Below are positions 8,306-17,762 of a stretch of 64,000 bases of DNA, piece after piece. The translations under genes and the position numbers were made by a program. Origin of the DNA: an uncultured Aquimarina sp. (GTDB lineage: Bacteria > Bacteroidota > Bacteroidia > Flavobacteriales > Flavobacteriaceae); the NCBI GenBank assembly GCA_947501475.1, contig CANMWA010000014.1, positions 1 through 64,000 of the forward strand, written 5' to 3'. Below the pieces are notes generated by a model that made no database searches, was not told the DNA's origin, and saw only the letters and a list, made by a program, of their open reading frames with translations. Every line of letters starts with the position of its first letter. Positions within the stretch are counted from its first letter, which is position 1.

Positions 8306-9388
8306 TCACATTTTATCGATCGTATGGATATTCACCTTTTCTTGTTTACCCTTTAGTAAAACACTCCCCAAGAATTTTGAAGATAAGTGTGCGCTGATCT
8401 GCAGGTCTTGTAATAGTTTTTCTGAAATCAATAATAATACTTGATGCTTATTACATTCGGCCTGGATGCGAGCAGAGGTATTGATCACATCACCGTGATA
8501 GGCGATTTCCTTTTTGATAACACCAACTTCGGTTACCATTAGAACTCCGCCATGTAGGCCAGCTTTAAATTCGGGGATAAGACCGTATTTTTCCTGATAA
8601 TATTGTGCTTTACTTTGTTTCTTCTGCTGAAAAGCAAAAAACAGATCTACACAATTGTTATGTGCCAATCCTTTTTTGTACGGCCAGCTAAGTACAGCTT
8701 CGTCACCTACATATTGATAGATTTCGGCATCGTACTTAGGCACAACTTCGTTCAGATCATAAAAGCAATCTTGTATAAATTGGCTATACTTAAAATGCCC
8801 CAGGTTTTCGGCAATGGTAGTAGAGTCTTTTAGGTCTAGAAACATAAAGATGCGTTTCTCTTCTTGTGGGTTTTTGTATTTACCCATCAGCATTTTTAAA
8901 AAAACACCCTTCCCAAATTTTTCGGTAGCTATTTTTATAAATGTAAACACAAAAGAAACCAGTACGATATATAAAATCGTTGCCCAAAATGACTTGTTCT
9001 CTGTCCACCAACCTCTATCAGTATTTAGGTTGATGCCGTAGATTTCTGAAAATAATTCCATAACTGCAGTAAATACTGCAATTGTCGTTATAAAATATAA
9101 GAACGTTCTAAGGATCAACTCATATACAAGTAAAAGTCTATTTGAAGCAAATTTTTCAAAAAAGAAATCTATCGTAGCATATAAAAACCCAATCAAAATA
9201 CCAATACTTATAAACCCTATTAAAGCGCGCAATGTTCCTGTGTGCCCACTGTATTCTTCAATCACAGTAAAACCAACTTCTTGATCGAGTCCGTAATATC
9301 TAAATATTGAGTATAAGCCCATGACCACAGACCAAAACAAAATAGATTGCCAAAGGAGTTCTAGATATGTTTTTAGATTACGATTCAT
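8306..9388 (-). CDS. membrane-bound class III adenylate/guanylate cyclase
   Basis: 360 residues. Four membrane helices lie near 13-30, 54-72, 87-110 and 135-153, then a class III cyclase domain runs from about 178 to 345. The two metal aspartates are D185 (FLDLKDST) and D229 (YVGDEAVLSW). NTSARIQ (about residues 306-312) corresponds to the transition-state motif. It should make cAMP (or cGMP) from the triphosphate on the cytoplasmic face. Substrate choice cannot be settled by eye. It starts 14 bp after the next minus-strand gene's end, so the LamG lipoprotein and the cyclase probably share a transcript. Confidence 0.85.
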   Translation of the reverse strand: MNRNLKTYLELLWQSILFWSVVMGLYSIFRYYGLDQEVGFTVIEEYSGHTGTLRALIGFISIGILIGFLYATIDFFFEKFASNRLLLVYELILRTFLYFITTIAVFTAVMELFSEIYGINLNTDRGWWTENKSFWATILYIVLVSFVFTFIKIATEKFGKGVFLKMLMGKYKNPQEEKRIFMFLDLKDSTTIAENLGHFKYSQFIQDCFYDLNEVVPKYDAEIYQYVGDEAVLSWPYKKGLAHNNCVDLFFAFQQKKQSKAQYYQEKYGLIPEFKAGLHGGVLMVTEVGVIKKEIAYHGDVINTSARIQAECNKHQVLLLISEKLLQDLQISAHLSSKFLGSVLLKGKQEKVNIHTIDKM

Positions 9389-9402
9389 GTTGATTATTGG
9401 GT

Positions 9403-10272
9403 TTAAAACAAAGTATGTACTCCATTTTCTAAACTATATAAAGTTTTGATTTCTGTATCAGTCAATGACCGGCTAAAAATAGATAGCTCATCCATCAAAC
9501 CAATATACCCCAACCCTAAATAAATATTTGATTGTTCGAGATCCCATGTAAAAGGAGTAGTGATATTAGATCGTGTACCTTTTAACTCGCCATTCATATA
9601 CAGTGATGCTTGACCATTTTGCGTATTCAGGTTAGAATAATTAATAAGGATATGAGTCCACTTATCTTTTCCGAAAGGAGGGTTCTTTACTCCGGTTAGC
9701 TTTTTATTAAAGATAGGGTTTTCGTTATCGGGCCCTTCTGGATTTGGGTTCCATACGTTACGATCACCAATAACACCTAGTCTAAAGTCTCTTGGATTTT
9801 CTTTGGTAAAATCTACCCATATAGCAGCATCATTATAACTTACATCGGTAATTTGTATTGGATCACAATACCCTGGTTCTAGATCGGTAGCTGGGTCTAG
9901 TTGTAACCAAAAAGAAATAGCACCACTCCAATCTGTAGTATTATAAACAATATTATTTTTACTAAGGTAATAGATATATCCTTTGCTACGTTTGGTAAAT
10001 AATAATCCATCTCCAAAACGTCCTTGGTCTTTTGCAATGCTTATATCAGGTTTATGCAACCCTACTTGGGCAGAATCTCTGGCTTTGCGATCGGGTACTG
10101 TATACATCCTGGTATCTCCCAATGCAAAATCGGCATCAATACTTTTGTCAAAAGAAGAATAGAAGGTAAGTGTTGCTTTAAGCTCTTCTTTGCTAGTGTC
10201 TGTCTTGCAAGAACTTACCAGCAATACAACAACTATGTTTAATGATAAGAATATTTTGTGTGCGTGTTTCAT
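9403..10272 (-). CDS. LamG/concanavalin-like lipoprotein
   Basis: 289 residues with a lipoprotein signal peptide (lipobox LVSSC, Cys near residue 22). The rest is a LamG-like jellyroll: GDGLLFTKR, SGAISFWLQLDPATD, KWTHILINYSNL, YMNGELKGT and a closing YIGLMDELSIFSRSLTDTEI are the usual strand markers. Such domains bind glycans or proteins. It would be anchored in the envelope, probably periplasmic-facing or surface exposed. It is the first gene of a likely two-gene unit with the adenylate cyclase. Confidence 0.8.
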   Translation of the reverse strand: MKHAHKIFLSLNIVVVLLVSSCKTDTSKEELKATLTFYSSFDKSIDADFALGDTRMYTVPDRKARDSAQVGLHKPDISIAKDQGRFGDGLLFTKRSKGYIYYLSKNNIVYNTTDWSGAISFWLQLDPATDLEPGYCDPIQITDVSYNDAAIWVDFTKENPRDFRLGVIGDRNVWNPNPEGPDNENPIFNKKLTGVKNPPFGKDKWTHILINYSNLNTQNGQASLYMNGELKGTRSNITTPFTWDLEQSNIYLGLGYIGLMDELSIFSRSLTDTEIKTLYSLENGVHTLF

Positions 10273-10443
10273 GATGATGATTTTGTAGTTCGTGTTATAA
10301 AAATATTATATTAATCGGAAAGTCTTCTTACTTTTTTATAATACTTAGCATAACCTACTATGAAGTTAATTTTTTTGTCATTAATTAGATGGTTCTATCA
10401 AATCATTTAGTATTTTTATAAGACCAACTTAAAATACTGCGCT

Positions 10444-11016
10444 ATGAAAACTATAAGTACTGTTATCAATGACCCTGTTACTACCCCAGAGTTACAGAAT
10501 ACTTTTGAAACTATTAAGCAAGAACTAGGAGCTCCTTTTGTACCTAATTTTTTTCAGGTTTGGGGAAATGCTTCAAAGGCACTACAAGGTATTGTACCCG
10601 CAATGAAACATATTTTAGGAAGTGGTGAACTTGATCGTAAACTTAAAGAAATGATCATGATTGCTGTTTCATCTTTTAAACAATGTAATTATTGCGAAAC
10701 TGCACATCAAGTATTTTGTTCGAGCATGGGAGCTATACCAGAGCAAATTGAAGCATTAGTGAATAATCATTCATTACGAGAATCGGATAATCCAAAAGAT
10801 AAAGCTGCCATTGATTTTGCTGTAAAACTGGCTAAAGACCCAAATTCATCAAATGATGAAGACTTCTCTTCCTTAAAAGCAGTAGGGTATACCGAATCAC
10901 AAATTCTGGAAATTATTGCAATGTCGGGTATGGCAGTTTTTTATAGCCATCTAGCATCGGCTACAAAAATCAATATTGATAAAGGATTTACTGAAGCACT
11001 GGCAAATAATGTGTAA
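10444..11016 (+). CDS. carboxymuconolactone decarboxylase / AhpD-like peroxidase-related protein
   Basis: 190 residues. The AhpD-like core has a redox pair C81-N-Y-C84 with H88 (KQCNYCETAH), the proton-relay layout of alkylhydroperoxidase AhpD. A second helical repeat follows (about 110-175). The family includes AhpD (disulfide relay in peroxide reduction) and many uncharacterised peroxidase-related enzymes; the size fits the latter. It is monocistronic with an AT-rich upstream region of about 170 bp. Confidence 0.85.
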   Translation: MKTISTVINDPVTTPELQNTFETIKQELGAPFVPNFFQVWGNASKALQGIVPAMKHILGSGELDRKLKEMIMIAVSSFKQCNYCETAHQVFCSSMGAIPEQIEALVNNHSLRESDNPKDKAAIDFAVKLAKDPNSSNDEDFSSLKAVGYTESQILEIIAMSGMAVFYSHLASATKINIDKGFTEALANNV

Positions 11017-11101
11017 AGCTATTGATATGCAAATACGTGGATAAAAAGAATATTCGTATACTTGTTTCTTTTTTTAAACAAACTATTTTTTTTATCTACC
11101 C

Positions 11102-12010
11102 ATGAATAAACAAATCCTTGCTATTATTTGTATTCTGATTATGCAGCCAATATGGGCTCAAAATTATGTTGACATTCTTAAAGTAAATTATGGTAATATC
11201 CTTGATTCCGGTTTCGAAAATAGTGATGCAAAAACTAATGTATCACTACTAGATATAAGCCTTACATATCCTATAAAGCTTAGTGATAAGGTAGCAGTTG
11301 TTACTGGAATTGATTATACACAACATGCATTAGACCTTGCGCCTAATGCAGAGACATCTACGTTAAATAGTATTACACTTAAGGCTGGACTAAACATAAA
11401 GCACAATGATCAGTGGTCAGGTACTTATGTTGTATTGCCAAAAATCGCAAGTCAGGATTTACATACCGATGGTGATCATTTGTTTTTTGGTGGTTTGGCA
11501 CTATTAAAATACCAAAAGAGTGAGCGTATGCAATATCGTTTTGGCGCCTATGCAAGTAGTGAAGCTTTTGGTACGTTTATGACACCTATACTAGGATTAT
11601 ACTATCAAAGTGAAGATAAACATTGGGAAGTTTCTGCCAGTTTACCCATTAATGCCGATGTAAATTATAGTTTTAATGATGCTATGGCTATTGGTTTAGG
11701 TTTTCAGGCCTTTGTTCGCTCTTTTAGCTTAGAACGAGAAGTGAATGCGCCTGAGTTATACGCGCAAATGTCTAATATTGAATTTGCTCCTTATGTTCAG
11801 CACAGTTTTTTGGATAAGAGTATATTGGTACGATTACAAGCAGGTTACTCTACAGCTTCATACGAAGTGTTTGAAGAAGGAGATACATTACCAATTCGTG
11901 TTTCGGCTTTTGAGTTTGGAGATGGTAGAGATTTACTTAATCCAGAAATGAATGGAAATCTATTTGTACGAGTAGGAGCTACCTATCGCTTTCATCTGGA
12001 TAAAAAATAA
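11102..12010 (+). CDS. outer-membrane beta-barrel protein (DUF6268-like)
   Basis: 302 residues with a Sec signal peptide ending IWAQ (about residue 19). The mature chain alternates short amphipathic strands typical of a small barrel (for example VSLLDISLTYPIKLSDKVA, DQWSGTYVVLPKI, MQYRFGAYASSEAFG) and ends in FVRVGATYRFHLDKK. The strand order and size suit the DUF6268 outer-membrane family, which has no known role. It stands alone, with an imperfect hairpin just after it. Confidence 0.7.
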   Translation: MNKQILAIICILIMQPIWAQNYVDILKVNYGNILDSGFENSDAKTNVSLLDISLTYPIKLSDKVAVVTGIDYTQHALDLAPNAETSTLNSITLKAGLNIKHNDQWSGTYVVLPKIASQDLHTDGDHLFFGGLALLKYQKSERMQYRFGAYASSEAFGTFMTPILGLYYQSEDKHWEVSASLPINADVNYSFNDAMAIGLGFQAFVRSFSLEREVNAPELYAQMSNIEFAPYVQHSFLDKSILVRLQAGYSTASYEVFEEGDTLPIRVSAFEFGDGRDLLNPEMNGNLFVRVGATYRFHLDKK

Positions 12011-12043
12011 AAACAACTAAGTTTTTGATCTTACTAAAATAGT

Positions 12044-12065
12044 CATCATAAACACTTTTATGATG
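12044..12065. terminator. hairpin after the barrel-protein gene
   Basis: CATCATAAA (12044-12052) and TTTATGATG (12057-12065) are complementary around a 4-nt loop, 33 bp after the stop codon. The T content after it is low, so termination strength is uncertain. Confidence 0.4.
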
Positions 12066-12067
12066 AT

Positions 12068-12718
12068 TTGTGGATATCTGTTTACAACTTGTTTTTACTT
12101 TCTAAAAAAAATGTAATTTATTTGCTGTCGGGAAAAAATAATGATTTGGAATATCAAGAAAAAGAAAAAGAGCAAGTAAAAACCTATACACGGTATAACT
12201 TCTTTAATAAAACGTATTGTATTTTTAGAGGGGCTTCACTACGTGAAATATCAAGAAGAAAACCTAATTATAGAAGCGAATCTGGCAGTACGTATTATTA
12301 TACAAAACAAGGTGTATATCGATTGTCTAATCATTGGGGAAGAGCAGCCAAATGCCAATGGCGATTGATCTCTGATGTGCCTGCAGAAATTGATGATTTA
12401 CGACTGGGGTATGCCGATTGGGTAGATTTTAGAGAAAACTTGGATCCAGATATAGATGCATACTATATTTCTGTAGATTTTGAAACCAAGAAGGTAAGCT
12501 ACATGCATAAAGACAATCCTAATTATGATCAAATAGCCGTATTGCGATCTGCAGATGCTACTCGTAAACTGATCAAGCAAATTAAGAACCTTTTAGAAAC
12601 TCATAAATGGGCAAAATACTATGATTATGAAGATCTCGAAGAATTTCGCGAAGAGGTAGTTACTCGATTAATTAATAGTAATCTTACCCTTAATGAATTA
12701 AGAAGAGAGTTGATTTAA
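12068..12718 (+). CDS. hypothetical protein
   Basis: Up to 216 residues from a TTG at 12068; the first 26 residues look unlike the rest and TTG at 12146 (opening EYQEKEKEQVKTYTRYNFF) is a plausible true start. I do not recognise the family. The chain is soluble and mixed alpha/beta, with aromatic-rich phrases such as TYYYTKQGVYRLSNHWGRAAKC and a helical C-terminus that looks like a short dimerisation region. Its stop lies 2 bp from the stop of the pirin gene on the other strand, so the two are tightly convergent. Confidence 0.55.
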   Translation: MWISVYNLFLLSKKNVIYLLSGKNNDLEYQEKEKEQVKTYTRYNFFNKTYCIFRGASLREISRRKPNYRSESGSTYYYTKQGVYRLSNHWGRAAKCQWRLISDVPAEIDDLRLGYADWVDFRENLDPDIDAYYISVDFETKKVSYMHKDNPNYDQIAVLRSADATRKLIKQIKNLLETHKWAKYYDYEDLEEFREEVVTRLINSNLTLNELRRELI

Positions 12719-12720
12719 TA

Positions 12721-13593
12721 CTATTTTGGTAAGGGTACGTAAGTGTTATCTCCTTGAACTTTAGGAAACTCTTTGTTTTTCCATAGTTTTTTTGCTGTTT
12801 CGATTTTATCTTTACTAGCAGAAACAAAATTCCAATAAATATATCGTTCTTCAGTAAATGGTTGACCACCAAAAAGTAATACATGCGTATTTTCCTTTAA
12901 AACAATAGTGCAGTTATCGTCAGTTTTAGATACCAGCATATTTCCTTGTTCGACTACTTCATTACAAGCCTCGATTGCTCCATTTACAATGCAAATCCCT
13001 ATTTCGCCATGCAATTCTCCTTTAATTTTCAGTTCATATTTTGATTTCGTTTTAACTTCAACCATAAACAATTCAGAATGAACGGGTAGAGGAGAGGTTT
13101 TGTTATATCCGGTTCCGGCAATGAGTCGGTATTGAGTGTCATTATCTGTCCAGGTTGGTAACTCATTAGCGTCAATATGATGAAATTCGGGTTCGATATC
13201 TTCAAGATTTTTAGGCAAAGCTACCCATATCTGATATCCCTGAGCGATAAACTCAGAGCCATCTCTAAGATCATTAGGAGTACGTTCTGTATGTGTTACT
13301 CCTTTGCCCGCAACCATCCAGTTAACCGATCCAGGAGAGATACGTTGATGGGTGCCAATACTATCGCGATGCATTACTTCACCTTGTAACATATAGGTAA
13401 GTGTGCATAAACCAATATGAGGATGCTGATCTACATCCATATAATGTCCCTTTTTGATAGTAACCGGTCCCATATGATCAATAAATATGAATGGACCTAC
13501 CATTCTCTTTTTCCTAAACGGAATAAGCCTGCCTACCAAGAAATCACCGATATCACGACTACGTTCTGGGATAATTAAACGTTCATTAGACAT
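12721..13593 (-). CDS. pirin family protein
   Basis: 290 residues, two cupin domains. The metal site of the pirin family is complete: H57 and H59 (DQHPHIG), H101 and E103 (GKGVTHTE). The C-terminal cupin (about 175-280) is the usual pirin C-terminal half. Pirins bind iron and act as quercetin dioxygenases or as redox-sensing regulators; which applies here cannot be told. Length is normal. It is a single gene, convergent with the hypothetical gene downstream. Confidence 0.9.
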   Translation of the reverse strand: MSNERLIIPERSRDIGDFLVGRLIPFRKKRMVGPFIFIDHMGPVTIKKGHYMDVDQHPHIGLCTLTYMLQGEVMHRDSIGTHQRISPGSVNWMVAGKGVTHTERTPNDLRDGSEFIAQGYQIWVALPKNLEDIEPEFHHIDANELPTWTDNDTQYRLIAGTGYNKTSPLPVHSELFMVEVKTKSKYELKIKGELHGEIGICIVNGAIEACNEVVEQGNMLVSKTDDNCTIVLKENTHVLLFGGQPFTEERYIYWNFVSASKDKIETAKKLWKNKEFPKVQGDNTYVPLPK

Positions 13594-13658
13594 TTTGTGT
13601 TTATCTTTTAGATATAAAACATAAAAATAGGCTTTTTTAAAAGTGATTACGTTAAATG

Positions 13659-13700
13659 TATATTAACGTGAGTTTTTTTTATAAAACTCACGTCAATATA
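13659..13700. terminator. long inverted repeat between pirin and T9SS-type genes
   Basis: TATATTAACGTGAGTTTT (from 13659) is almost perfectly complementary to AAAACTCACGTCAATATA (ending 13700). The stem is about 18 bp with one mismatch. It lies 37 bp after the stop of the minus-strand secreted protein and before the pirin start, so it probably separates the two transcripts. Confidence 0.5.
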
Positions 13701-13736
13701 TGATTGTGCTTATTTTGAATAGTCAATCAAGTTGAT

Positions 13737-14615
13737 TTACTTGATAAGCACGGATTTTGTGGATTTACCATTTGCTCCATCTACAGTTACATAATACACC
13801 CCGGGTTTGAGTCCAGATGTGTCTATATACAAAGAAGGATTTTTGGTGGTATATAATTTCAAAGCTTTTCCATATGCATTAAACAACTTCACACTTACTG
13901 CTGTGTTAGATGCTGATTTGCGCAATGAATTTGTGTTTTCTTTAAAATTGATATTATCAATGTTTATTGTAAACCCATTTGGTGTACTTGGGTTAGGAAA
14001 CATTGTAAAACAAGGCAGAAAACCACAACCTCCTGTATCATCACAGATCTCGTTTGTACCACCATAACCGGTAATAGTTTTATTGCAAGCAGTAACTTGT
14101 ACATTAACATTGCCTGGGTTTGTTCCAAAATTCTTTACTCGGATTCTTGCTGTATTTCCTGTAGTTCTCATGATAACCCCATTACTAGCCGACCATTCAT
14201 ATTGTGCACCAACAATATTTGCAGGAGTAGTATTTGCTACAAAATCATAAACGACATCACAAGAACCATTTGTTTTTACTACCGAAACACGTTTAAAATC
14301 ACATATCGTAATAGCTTTACATTGCATACAAGGTTCTATTCTTTCTCTATATTTGGTAATGCATACTTTACCAGGTCTACCATAAGGGCTTTTTAGTTTT
14401 ACTGTTCTCTCTGTATTGCTGCCAGATATTTGTAGTCCACCTGTAACAGACCAAAAATAGCTAGCGCCACTTACAGCATTGGTACGATATGTTTTTTCAA
14501 CGCTAGACGCTATTGTTTCAGGACCATTTAAAGGGCAAGTTTTACATTGTCCATAAATATTGATTGTGAACCCTAGAAATATGATTAATGGTATTGTAAA
14601 TTGTATTTTTTTCAT
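13737..14615 (-). CDS. secreted PKD-like protein with T9SS type A sorting domain
   Basis: 292 residues with a signal peptide ending IYGQ. Two Ig/PKD-like repeats follow (about 40-115 and 120-195), each with WS(V/A) and Cys residues. The end carries a type IX secretion C-terminal domain: FPNPSTPNGF, then VSVKLFNAYGKALKLY, SLYIDTSGLKPGVYYVTV and a basic last strand (KSVLIK). It should be exported to the cell surface by T9SS. The gene 25 bp upstream on the same strand is a paralogue of its first half, so the two form one unit. Confidence 0.8.
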   Translation of the reverse strand: MKKIQFTIPLIIFLGFTINIYGQCKTCPLNGPETIASSVEKTYRTNAVSGASYFWSVTGGLQISGSNTERTVKLKSPYGRPGKVCITKYRERIEPCMQCKAITICDFKRVSVVKTNGSCDVVYDFVANTTPANIVGAQYEWSASNGVIMRTTGNTARIRVKNFGTNPGNVNVQVTACNKTITGYGGTNEICDDTGGCGFLPCFTMFPNPSTPNGFTINIDNINFKENTNSLRKSASNTAVSVKLFNAYGKALKLYTTKNPSLYIDTSGLKPGVYYVTVDGANGKSTKSVLIK

Positions 14616-14640
14616 CAGTATTAAATTTTGATTGTTTTGA

Positions 14641-15297
14641 TTATTCTAAACATGGTTCGGGTTGATTACATAAATCACAAGCTGCATTAAAAGAAGCAAT
14701 TGTATAAAAACCACAACACGTGCCTACTTTTACTCCCACTTTTGGATTACTAATATCTGTATCAATAAAAATGGTTGAAGTTCCTTGACCAGAAACTATT
14801 TCCCCATCATCAACAAACCATCTATAATTCAGGTCACAATCGCTTTCTTCACCAAGATTAGTAAATACCTTAAATCCAATGCTAGAACATCTTGAGCTTG
14901 TACCATAAGGTTCTATACCAGCTCCGAATAATCTGCATTCATATGGATCTACTACTTTTATTTCCCTACAAAACGTACATGGTTCTTCTCCATTTTTATA
15001 ACTTGTAATACATAGTTTACCAGGTTCTTTGGTTAATCCCTGTACATAAACTGAAGAATTTTTATTTCCCCAAATAATTTCTAATCCACCAGTAGTCGAC
15101 CAAAAATAACTATAACCAGATTTTTCTTGAGTTTTATAATTTTTGATATCGTCTAAAAAAAGATAAGAATCTCCGATTATTGTGCAAGAATTACATTCTT
15201 GAGCATTTGAAGGGGTTATCATTATTATGAAGATCCCAAATAATAATAAATAAAAACATTTTGTTTTGCATAATGCATGATTAATTTTAAAATTCAT
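14641..15297 (-). CDS. secreted PKD-like paralogue lacking a sorting domain
   Basis: 218 residues with a signal peptide (cleavage about SNAQ). It parallels the downstream gene: GYSYFWSTTGGLEI versus ASYFWSVTGGLQI, GKLCITSYKNGEEPCTFC versus GKVCITKYRERIEPCMQC. It is rich in Cys (about 15) and stops after the second Ig-like repeat, without the T9SS domain of its neighbour. It may stay in the periplasm or be a partner subunit of the other protein. The two arose by tandem duplication. Confidence 0.65.
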   Translation of the reverse strand: MNFKINHALCKTKCFYLLLFGIFIIMITPSNAQECNSCTIIGDSYLFLDDIKNYKTQEKSGYSYFWSTTGGLEIIWGNKNSSVYVQGLTKEPGKLCITSYKNGEEPCTFCREIKVVDPYECRLFGAGIEPYGTSSRCSSIGFKVFTNLGEESDCDLNYRWFVDDGEIVSGQGTSTIFIDTDISNPKVGVKVGTCCGFYTIASFNAACDLCNQPEPCLE

Positions 15298-15700
15298 TGT
15301 GCTTATAATTTAATGTTTTGCCTACTCTATTGTCGGTTTTTCAGCTTTCTCCATCTTAATTTTTTTATCTTGACAAAATTAATAGTGAACATTTATACCT
15401 ATTGTAACAGATGTTTCTAATTCGGGTACTTTTGTTTCAAAAAAAGTAGTAGCTACAATTCTTGCTTCTAACAATGCCTTTTATGAATAGGGTAGTATAA
15501 TAGTATTGCGATTACAAGATGTAATAGCTGTATTCTTTTTGGCCTTAGGGTAAGTTTTTATATAAAAAGCTGTAATTCTGAGATATACTTTATGATGATA
15601 ATATTGTAGTTATACATACGTTTTTACTTTAAAATAATTCACTATCTTTTCATCTGTTTAAAGATATAATCAACTAACATAATCAACCTTATACCTACTC
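15298..15700. other. 403-bp gene-poor interval
   Basis: AT-rich. It contains a short decayed coding fragment (described separately) and the presumed upstream region of the antiporter gene. Nothing else stands out. Confidence 0.5.
15379..15480 (-). pseudogene. C-terminal fragment of an outer-membrane beta-barrel protein
   Basis: An open stretch of 33 residues before a TAA reads KALLEARIVATTFFETKVPE, then LETSVTIGINVHY, ending in an aromatic residue as barrel proteins do. An in-frame stop lies directly before it and no start codon is available. I read it as the remaining last two strands of a lost barrel gene. It is too short to name a family and could be chance. Confidence 0.3.
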
Positions 15701-17011
15701 ATGGAAATTTTTTCTTCATACAATGTCATTATAGGAGTATCACTTATCATTATTTTATCATTTATTTTTAATGGTGTAGCCAAAAAGACCAATATCCCTG
15801 CGGTATTGATGTTAATTATTTTAGGAGTAATTCTACAATATATTCTTAAAGCTTTTGGAGGTGATACTGATTCTTTTGGACCTATTTTAGAAGTATTAGG
15901 AATTGTTGGGCTGATTATGATTGTACTCGAAGCCGCCCTCGAGCTAAAACTGAAAAGTGATAAGCTTATGCCTATCCTTAAATCTATGGCAATTGCTTTA
16001 ATAGGATTAATAGCTTCTACCTTTATAGCGGCAGTAATTCTAAAGGCATTGATAGAAGGAATGACAATGCAATCGGCCTGGTTATATGCAACCCCATTAT
16101 CGATATTATCCAGTGCAATTATTATCCCTAGTGTAAGTGGATTGTCTGAAGCTAAGAAAGAATTTCATATCTATGAAAGTACATTTTCTGATATCCTTGG
16201 GATTATGTTGTTTTATTTTTTAACAGGACGATTAAACCCAGCAGAAGACTCTGGAGTAGGAGGTTTTTTCTTAAACTTAATACTTACAATTGTGATTTCA
16301 TTAGTAGCAAGTTATGCTATTATCATTATTTTTCAGAAGATAAAAAGCCAAGTTAAGTTATTTTTATTGATAGCTGTATTACTACTATTATATGGTTTAG
16401 GCAAAAAGATGCATTTATCATCCTTAATCATTATCCTAATCTTTGGGTTAGTGATTGCTAATATGAAATTGTTTTTTCAAGGAAGATTGCGTGAATTCTT
16501 AGATTTTGAAAAAGCAAAATCTATTTATCATGAATTGCATGTCATTACTGCAGAAACAGCTTTTGTTGTACGTACTTTATTCTTCGTAATTTTTGGGATT
16601 ACTATAGTACTTTCTTCATTATTAAGCTTAAAAGTAACGCTAATTAGTATCTTGATATTAATTTCGATTTATGCAATACGATACGGATTGTTACGCCTTT
16701 TTATGGGTAAAGATATTTCTCCGCAAGTATTTATAGCCCCAAGAGGATTAATAACAGTACTCTTATTTTATGCAATTCCGGCTGAAGCTATGATAGACGG
16801 TTTTGAACCTGGGATATTATTATTTGTGATTATTGGCACCAGTTTAATTATGACTGGCGGGATGATAAGAGATAAAAAAATGAACCCAGTTACATTAGGA
16901 GAAGCAACAACAGAAGATGCTATCGAAGAAACGGAATATTTTATTAATAATACTACAGATTTAAGTGAGCTTGATGATTTGAATGCGGCTGACGAGCATG
17001 AGACAGAATAA
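15701..17011 (+). CDS. CPA1/CPA2-type cation:proton antiporter
   Basis: 436 residues with about 12 membrane helices. The entry NGVAKKTNIPAVLMLIILGV and the later FIAPRGLITVLLFYAIP (about 345-361) are typical of NhaP/KefB-like antiporters, as is the internal DILGIMLFYFL. The C-terminus is a short acidic cytoplasmic tail without a TrkA domain. It should exchange Na+ or K+ for protons at the inner membrane. Its stop overlaps the start of a WYL regulator by one base, so the regulator is co-transcribed and may control it. Confidence 0.85.
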   Translation: MEIFSSYNVIIGVSLIIILSFIFNGVAKKTNIPAVLMLIILGVILQYILKAFGGDTDSFGPILEVLGIVGLIMIVLEAALELKLKSDKLMPILKSMAIALIGLIASTFIAAVILKALIEGMTMQSAWLYATPLSILSSAIIIPSVSGLSEAKKEFHIYESTFSDILGIMLFYFLTGRLNPAEDSGVGGFFLNLILTIVISLVASYAIIIIFQKIKSQVKLFLLIAVLLLLYGLGKKMHLSSLIIILIFGLVIANMKLFFQGRLREFLDFEKAKSIYHELHVITAETAFVVRTLFFVIFGITIVLSSLLSLKVTLISILILISIYAIRYGLLRLFMGKDISPQVFIAPRGLITVLLFYAIPAEAMIDGFEPGILLFVIIGTSLIMTGGMIRDKKMNPVTLGEATTEDAIEETEYFINNTTDLSELDDLNAADEHETE

Positions 17012-17703
17012 TGAAACGATTACACCGATTAACTGCAATATTAGTTAAACTACAATCAAAAAAGATTGTGCAAGCAGCAGAACTTGCTAATAAGTTCGAT
17101 GTAAGTTTGCGTACTATATATCGAGATATGCAAGCACTCACTGATGCAGGAGTACCCATAGGTGCAGAAGCCGGCACTGGATATTTTTTGGTTGATGGAT
17201 ATTCATTACCACCAGTCATGTTTACCGAAAAAGAAGCCAATGCTTTATTAACCGCTTCAAAAATTATTGAAACAAATAATGATCAATCCTTGATTAATGA
17301 ATATCAAGAAGCTATTGATAAAGTAATCGCGGTACTTAGAACGCAACAAAAAGAAAAATTAGAGATTTTAGAACAACGTATGTACACGTATTCTAAAGAT
17401 GAGTTTTATCCAAGTAATTCACTATCTGTAATACAACAAGCCATAACAGATTTTAGGATTTTAGAAGTTCAATATACAGCAGCTACAAAAGCATTAACCA
17501 AGAGAGTAATACATCCTTTAGGAGTATATTTTACTAATAATACCTGGATATTGATCGCATACTGTACTTTGCGTAAAGATTATCGCCAATTTAGAACTGA
17601 CCGTATTAGTAATCTTATAGAAACTCAAGAATTTTTCCCTCCACAACAATTTACACTCGAAGATTATTTTAAACAATATTCGGGCACTTATGATACTTTA
17701 TAA
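17011..17703 (+). CDS. YafY/WYL-domain transcriptional regulator
   Basis: 230 residues. An HTH_11-type winged helix (about residues 5-60: KKIVQAAELANKFDVSLRTI) is followed by a WYL domain (about 135-215) with FRILEVQYTAA and RQFRTDRISNL. WYL domains sense small ligands or nucleic acids. ATG at 17011 shares its A with the stop of the antiporter gene. A small secreted ABM-like protein follows 60 bp later, so the three may be one unit. The target is unknown. Confidence 0.85.
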   Translation: MKRLHRLTAILVKLQSKKIVQAAELANKFDVSLRTIYRDMQALTDAGVPIGAEAGTGYFLVDGYSLPPVMFTEKEANALLTASKIIETNNDQSLINEYQEAIDKVIAVLRTQQKEKLEILEQRMYTYSKDEFYPSNSLSVIQQAITDFRILEVQYTAATKALTKRVIHPLGVYFTNNTWILIAYCTLRKDYRQFRTDRISNLIETQEFFPPQQFTLEDYFKQYSGTYDTL

Positions 17704-17762
17704 AATTCTCCTGACATAGGGTTGTCATCTGTAGGTTTTAGTTTTGATTAAAATTAATATTT

